From contig NZ_JAIMEP010000006.1 of assembly GCF_019794555.1 (NCBI RefSeq), positions 1 through 64,000 of the forward strand: 64,000 nucleotides of DNA. The letters run 5' to 3'. The translations under genes and the position numbers were made by a program. Positions within the stretch are counted from its first letter, which is position 1. Every line of letters starts with the position of its first letter. The notes beneath the pieces were generated by a model. The model was not told the DNA's origin, made no database searches, and saw nothing but the letters and a program-made list of their open reading frames with translations. Source of the DNA: Streptococcus suis. Lineage in GTDB: Bacteria; Bacillota; Bacilli; Lactobacillales; Streptococcaceae. Positions 60,540 through 64,000 of the stretch are shown here, piece after piece.

Positions 60540-62723
60540 ATGAAAAAGAAAGATTTATTGTTGCCTGTGTTGTCTACCCTGTTGTTGTCGCCGGTGATTT
60601 TGGCTCAACAAGTTCAAGCTGATGAAGTACAAACTGCAGATACCTCATCAACTATTGTCCAACAGACTGAAACTACAGGGACAAGTGCATCTAATCCAGA
60701 AGTGAACACTCCGGAGGCAATGTCTACTGTTTCAACAACGACAGAGGCTACAACAACTGAATTATCAGCTGCGGAAGCGGCTATCGAAGCTAGTACCCCG
60801 ACTGCAACTACTGATTCAATCGAAGCAGTTATCATACACACAAACGACGTTCATGGTCGAATTCTTGAAGAAAAAGGCGTAATCGGTGATGCCAAGGCTG
60901 CTGCAGTCATTGAAGAAGAACGTAGTAAAGTTGAAAATACAATTGTAGTGGATGCTGGTGATGCCTTCCAAGGACTGCCAATTTCCAACTCTACAAAAGG
61001 TGAAGACAGAGCCAATATCATGAACCAAGTCGGCTATGATGCCATGGCTGTTGGTAACCATGAATTTGACTTTGGGATGGATCAAGCAATCAAATACAAA
61101 GAGACCTTGAACTTCCCACTATTGAGTGCAAACACTTACGTTAATGGGGCTCGTGTTTTTGAAGCTTCAACTATCGTTGATAAAACGCCAACTGTTGTCG
61201 GTGATGAATTTGTAGTTATCGGTGTCACTACACCAGAAACTGCTACAAAGACACACCCAAAAAATATTGAAGGTGTTACATTTGCAGATCCTATTACCGA
61301 AGTAAATAAGGTCATTGATGAAGTAGAAGCACGTGCACTTGCTGATAATCGTGTCTATAACAACTACATCATTCTTGCGCACTTAGGTGTTGATGCGACT
61401 ACTCCAGTGGAGTGGAGAGGTTCAACACTTGCAGAAGCCTTATCACAAAATACCAAACTTGCAGGAAAACGTGTGATTGTTATTGATGGCCATTCCCATA
61501 CTGTTCAATCTGCTACATATGGTGACAATGTAACCTATAACCAGACAGGTTCCTATTTGAATAATATTGGTAAAGTTACCTTAAAATCTGAACAATTATT
61601 GGGCGAAGCAAGTCTTATTTCTGCTGCGGATACGGCCTCTGTGACACCAGATTCTGCAATTACTGAGCTTGTGAATAAAATCAAAGCAAAATATGAAGCT
61701 GAAAATGCTCAAGTAGTGATTGAAAACAACACTGTTGAATTGAATGGTGAGCGTTCAAATGTTCGTGTACGTGAAACTAACTTAGGTAATGCTGTAACAG
61801 ATGCTATCTACGCATATGGTCAAACAGGTTTCTCAAATAAAACTAGCCTTGCTGTGACAAACGGCGGTGGTCTTCGCGCAACTATTGCTAAAGATCAACC
61901 GGTTACAAAAGGTGATATTATTGCAGTTTTACCATTCGGTAATATCATTTCACAAATTACAGTGACTGGTCAGCAAATTTATGATATGTTTACCAAGTCT
62001 TTATCATCTACATTGCAAGTGAATCCAGAAACTGGCGAGATGCTTTTAGATGAAAATGGTATGCCACTCTTTGAAGCTAGTGGTGGATTCCTACACATTT
62101 CAGGAGCAAATGTATTCTACGATCCAACGCTTCCTGTAGAAGAACGTGTTCTTCTTATCGGTATTCTTAATCCAGAGACTGGCGAATATGACGCCTTGGA
62201 TCTTGAAAAAACGTACTATTTAGCAACAAATGACTTCCTTGCTGCTGGTGGTGATGGCTACACAATGCTTGGCGGAGCACGTGAAGAAGGTCCGTCAATG
62301 GATAGTGTATTTGCAGATTACCTAAAAACTGCTGACCTATCAGCCTATGCAGATATCAACCCATATTCACGTATCATTCCTGTAAATTCAAGTATTGATA
62401 CGGATGAAGATGGCTACCCAGACTTTATCGAAATTTTATTGGATACTGATCCAGAAAATCCAGCCTCAAATCCAGAAACTGTTCCAGCCGAAAATACGGA
62501 TTCACCATCTAATCAAGTACAAAATACTTCAGCAACGGACAAGAAGGCCCCAGTTGATTCTCCGAAAGTAGGAGATAAAAAACCAGAAGTAGCAAGTCCA
62601 GTAAAAACTACAAAAGCAGGAGTCTTGCCAAATACTGGTGACCAGATGAATCTGACGCTCAGCCTGTTTGGTTTAGGTCTCGCGGGACTGGCAATGGCTC
62701 TACGTCGTAAAGAAGAAATGTAA
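60540..62723 (+). CDS. Cell-wall-anchored 5'-nucleotidase / cyclic nucleotide phosphodiesterase
   Basis: A 727-residue surface enzyme. Signal peptide (cleavage near residue 27, VQA), threonine/serine-rich linker, metallophosphatase domain with HTNDVHGR, VDAGDAFQG, GNHEFDFG and DGHSH, then the C-terminal 5'-nucleotidase domain (GNAVTDAIY, TNGGGLRA, YTMLGG). Then comes a calcium-loop-like DTDEDGYPDF, a linker, and the sortase signal LPNTG (696-700), a hydrophobic helix and RRKEEM. It would release phosphate and adenosine from extracellular nucleotides; S. suis has such an adenosine-forming surface enzyme. GAAAGG precedes the ATG. Confidence 0.9.
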   Translation: MKKKDLLLPVLSTLLLSPVILAQQVQADEVQTADTSSTIVQQTETTGTSASNPEVNTPEAMSTVSTTTEATTTELSAAEAAIEASTPTATTDSIEAVIIHTNDVHGRILEEKGVIGDAKAAAVIEEERSKVENTIVVDAGDAFQGLPISNSTKGEDRANIMNQVGYDAMAVGNHEFDFGMDQAIKYKETLNFPLLSANTYVNGARVFEASTIVDKTPTVVGDEFVVIGVTTPETATKTHPKNIEGVTFADPITEVNKVIDEVEARALADNRVYNNYIILAHLGVDATTPVEWRGSTLAEALSQNTKLAGKRVIVIDGHSHTVQSATYGDNVTYNQTGSYLNNIGKVTLKSEQLLGEASLISAADTASVTPDSAITELVNKIKAKYEAENAQVVIENNTVELNGERSNVRVRETNLGNAVTDAIYAYGQTGFSNKTSLAVTNGGGLRATIAKDQPVTKGDIIAVLPFGNIISQITVTGQQIYDMFTKSLSSTLQVNPETGEMLLDENGMPLFEASGGFLHISGANVFYDPTLPVEERVLLIGILNPETGEYDALDLEKTYYLATNDFLAAGGDGYTMLGGAREEGPSMDSVFADYLKTADLSAYADINPYSRIIPVNSSIDTDEDGYPDFIEILLDTDPENPASNPETVPAENTDSPSNQVQNTSATDKKAPVDSPKVGDKKPEVASPVKTTKAGVLPNTGDQMNLTLSLFGLGLAGLAMALRRKEEM

Positions 62724-62735
62724 GCAATTTTTTTG

Positions 62736-62762
62736 AAACAGGGTCTTCGGACTCTGTTTTTT
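62736..62762 (+). terminator. Terminator after the nucleotidase gene
   Basis: AAACAGGGTC / GACTCTGTTT (one G-T) with a TTCG tetraloop and T run. Confidence 0.88.
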
Positions 62763-62774
62763 AATGGAGGAACT

Positions 62775-63434
62775 ATGCAAACTGTATTTCAATATCAAAG
62801 AGAAGGCAAACGTGAACCAATCTCATCCTATGTCTTGCTCAGTAATTCACCACGCCGTAAGGAGTTATTAAAGTTCTTGAAACCACACATTACCTCTGTT
62901 GAAGTGAATGAACGAGGAATTGAAGAATATTTTATGAACCAATTTGCTTCCGATGATTTTCTCACTCGGGCAGCTAAATCGTGTTGTGAGATTTCCAAGG
63001 CCAAGTCTGAGATCAAGTTGACCCCAGGTCATCTCTATATTTCGGCAGATACAATTGTAATCGCAGACGAACAGATTTTTAATAAACCAAAAGATTTGAC
63101 CGAGGCTGAAGAGATGTTTCGATCCTATTTTGGCAAGAGTCATTATGTGGTGACCTCAGTTTGTCTACGAACGTCGGAATCACTGGATGTTTTCTATACG
63201 CTGGCACAGATTGATTTTGTTGACTATTATCCCGCACTAGAGGAGCTAATTCAGTCCTATATTTTTGAAAAGCAACCACTTGACAAGGCAGGTGCCTATG
63301 GTATTCAGGAGCTGGATCCACGATTTGTGGCGAGTATTTACGGGGATATTCATACCATTATCGGTCTTCCAGTAGCGGAAGTATCTCGCAGGATATTTGA
63401 CGACAGGGAGTGGGAAAGAACTCGATTGGACTAA
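62775..63434 (+). CDS. Maf-family nucleotide pyrophosphatase
   Basis: A 219-residue Maf protein, a pyrophosphatase for dTTP, UTP or modified nucleotides; linked in bacteria with septum formation. It has the Maf start VLLSNSPRRKELLKFL (about residues 22-37) and the later SADTIVI and KAGAYGIQ motifs. The ATG at 62775 has GGAGG 7 nt before; an in-frame TTG lies further up. The first ~20 residues are longer than in most Maf proteins. dTTP/UTP versus other substrate cannot be told here. Confidence 0.88.
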   Translation: MQTVFQYQREGKREPISSYVLLSNSPRRKELLKFLKPHITSVEVNERGIEEYFMNQFASDDFLTRAAKSCCEISKAKSEIKLTPGHLYISADTIVIADEQIFNKPKDLTEAEEMFRSYFGKSHYVVTSVCLRTSESLDVFYTLAQIDFVDYYPALEELIQSYIFEKQPLDKAGAYGIQELDPRFVASIYGDIHTIIGLPVAEVSRRIFDDREWERTRLD

Positions 63435-63866
63435 AAAGAGTTCGTCAACAAGTCTTTATTTCTAGTTGTTGAGCTGAAACAGTCTATCCCCGGACATCAA
63501 TTTATGTGAGCTGACTACCGTCAGCTTATATCTCCCACTTTAAAAGGTCTCCCAGACCTTTTAAACTCCCACCCCCGCATAGCTCCAAAGGTTCGGGGAA
63601 CCTTTGGAGGCTGGAGATATAGCGAACAAAGTTCGCATCAGTCGTTAAGTCAGAGTAGTGACTGTTGGAGGTTGGAAATGGAGCGAACTTTGTTCGCAAC
63701 AGTCGTAATGGTCAGATTTGGAGTGTGAAACACGAACAAATCTGCCAATCAACCACTGCGCTGAGATGTTGACACGAACTCTAAGAAGTGGCGCTGGGCT
63801 TTTTTTACACAGCCTCAGAGCTGGCAGTCTGGTTTGTGATATAATGGAGGACGAAAAGGAGAGTTT
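63435..63866. repeat. Intergenic hairpin array after maf
   Basis: Six hairpins in 240 bases: AGCTGAC/GTCAGCT (63509-63526), TTTAAAAGGTCT/AGACCTTTTAAA (63539-63565), CCAAAGGTTC/GAACCTTTGG (63585-63607), GCGAAC-AAA-GTTCGC (63622-63636), GCGAAC-TTT-GTTCGC (63683-63697), CAGATTTG/CAAATCTG with an inner GTGT/ACAC (63713-63744). GGAGG-TGGA and CAGTCGT recur around the two GCGAAC hairpins. GCTGAAACAGTCTAT (63473) and CTATATCTCC recur in the thyA-folA gap. No T runs within the array. A TATAAT at 63840-63845 serves the next gene. Confidence 0.7.
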
Positions 63867-64000
63867 ATGAGTGTAGACATTGAAAAATACAAGCAATTGG
63901 CCCTGCAGAAGCAAGGAGAACACAGAAAATTTCTAGCAAATCTCAAGAAAAGAGCGCCTAAGAATTTAGACAGAATCGTACAAGACATTCACGCAGAAGT
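63867..64000 (+). CDS. Start of a gene cut by the window edge, possibly YkgJ-type cysteine cluster protein
   Basis: 44 codons are visible (start MSVDIEKYKQLALQKQGEHR), a basic helical N-terminus ending DRIVQDIHAEV. I recall a similar start in streptococcal YkgJ-family (zinc/iron-chelating cysteine cluster) proteins, but the cysteines would lie beyond the window, so this is a guess. AAAGGAG precedes the ATG and TATAAT lies 21 nt further up. Confidence 0.5.
   Translation, partial: MSVDIEKYKQLALQKQGEHRKFLANLKKRAPKNLDRIVQDIHAE

Noticed and set aside
63435..63866. CRISPR array
   Set aside because: Hairpins differ in sequence and spacing, and there are no regular direct repeats with unique spacers or cas genes.

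Overview
The window looks like a core-chromosome segment of a low-GC Firmicute of the genus Streptococcus, most probably Streptococcus suis or a very close relative. That is inferred from gene content and order (tdk-prfA-prmC-tsaC-glyA-pvaA; plsY<>parE..parC; ilvE..tRNA..rpsA; two PyrR-type leaders in a pyr cluster; an LPxTG-anchored 5'-nucleotidase), recalled without a database search. There is no prophage, CRISPR array or complete insertion sequence. The left edge carries the 5' end of a group II intron, and the right edge cuts a gene.

Layout. 1-5.6 kb: intron end, DUF1149, DegV, dapB, cca, an ABC-F ATPase and a small membrane protein. 5.7-13.5 kb: glucokinase, two small membrane proteins, thyA, folA, clpX, engB, ndk, lepA. 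13.5-16 kb: a tautomerase and an Rgg-type regulator (minus) divergent from an MFS transporter. 16-22.4 kb: tdk, prfA, prmC, tsaC-like, glyA, a nucleoid-associated protein, a PvaA-like lysozyme-fold protein. 22.4-29 kb: a large secreted alpha-amylase with four CBM26-type modules and a G5-like domain under two cre boxes, then SDR, lipoprotein, HIRAN and unknown genes. 29.4-35.8 kb: plsY, parE, a Fic enzyme, a DUF1232 protein, parC. 35.9-46.6 kb: pepN, two membrane-anchored unknowns, ilvE, DUF2969, tRNA-Tyr, tRNA-Gln, rpsA, tRNA-Arg, a threonine-aldolase-like enzyme, two paralogous amino-acid-binding lipoproteins. 46.6-52.3 kb (minus): glgC-glgD-glgA-glgB. 52.4-60.2 kb: a LysR regulator, pyrK-pyrD, pyrF, a pyrophosphatase-like gene, pyrE, a glycosyltransferase, ung, pyrC. 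60.5-64 kb: the anchored nucleotidase, a Maf protein and the start of a further gene.

How the parts connect. Three genes make or salvage thymidylate and reduced folate (thyA, folA, tdk). The pyr cluster makes UMP under PyrR-type attenuation. The amylase and the glycogen operon both carry cre-like boxes, which suggests joint CcpA control of extracellular starch use and internal glycogen storage.

Main observations. (1) ParC has Tyr at position 79 and dihydrofolate reductase has Leu at position 102; both match known streptococcal resistance substitutions (fluoroquinolone, trimethoprim). (2) Four genes (thyA, the 28.2-kb unknown, plsY, the LysR gene), and less clearly prfA, have a -10 box ending exactly 6 nt before the ATG and no Shine-Dalgarno sequence, which predicts leaderless mRNAs. 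(3) A class III Fic enzyme lies between parE and parC, whose products belong to the protein class that FicT toxins modify. (4) Two dispersed intergenic repeat families are visible: a large imperfect palindrome (before prfA and between two tRNAs) and a hairpin array (after maf, with a relative after thyA).
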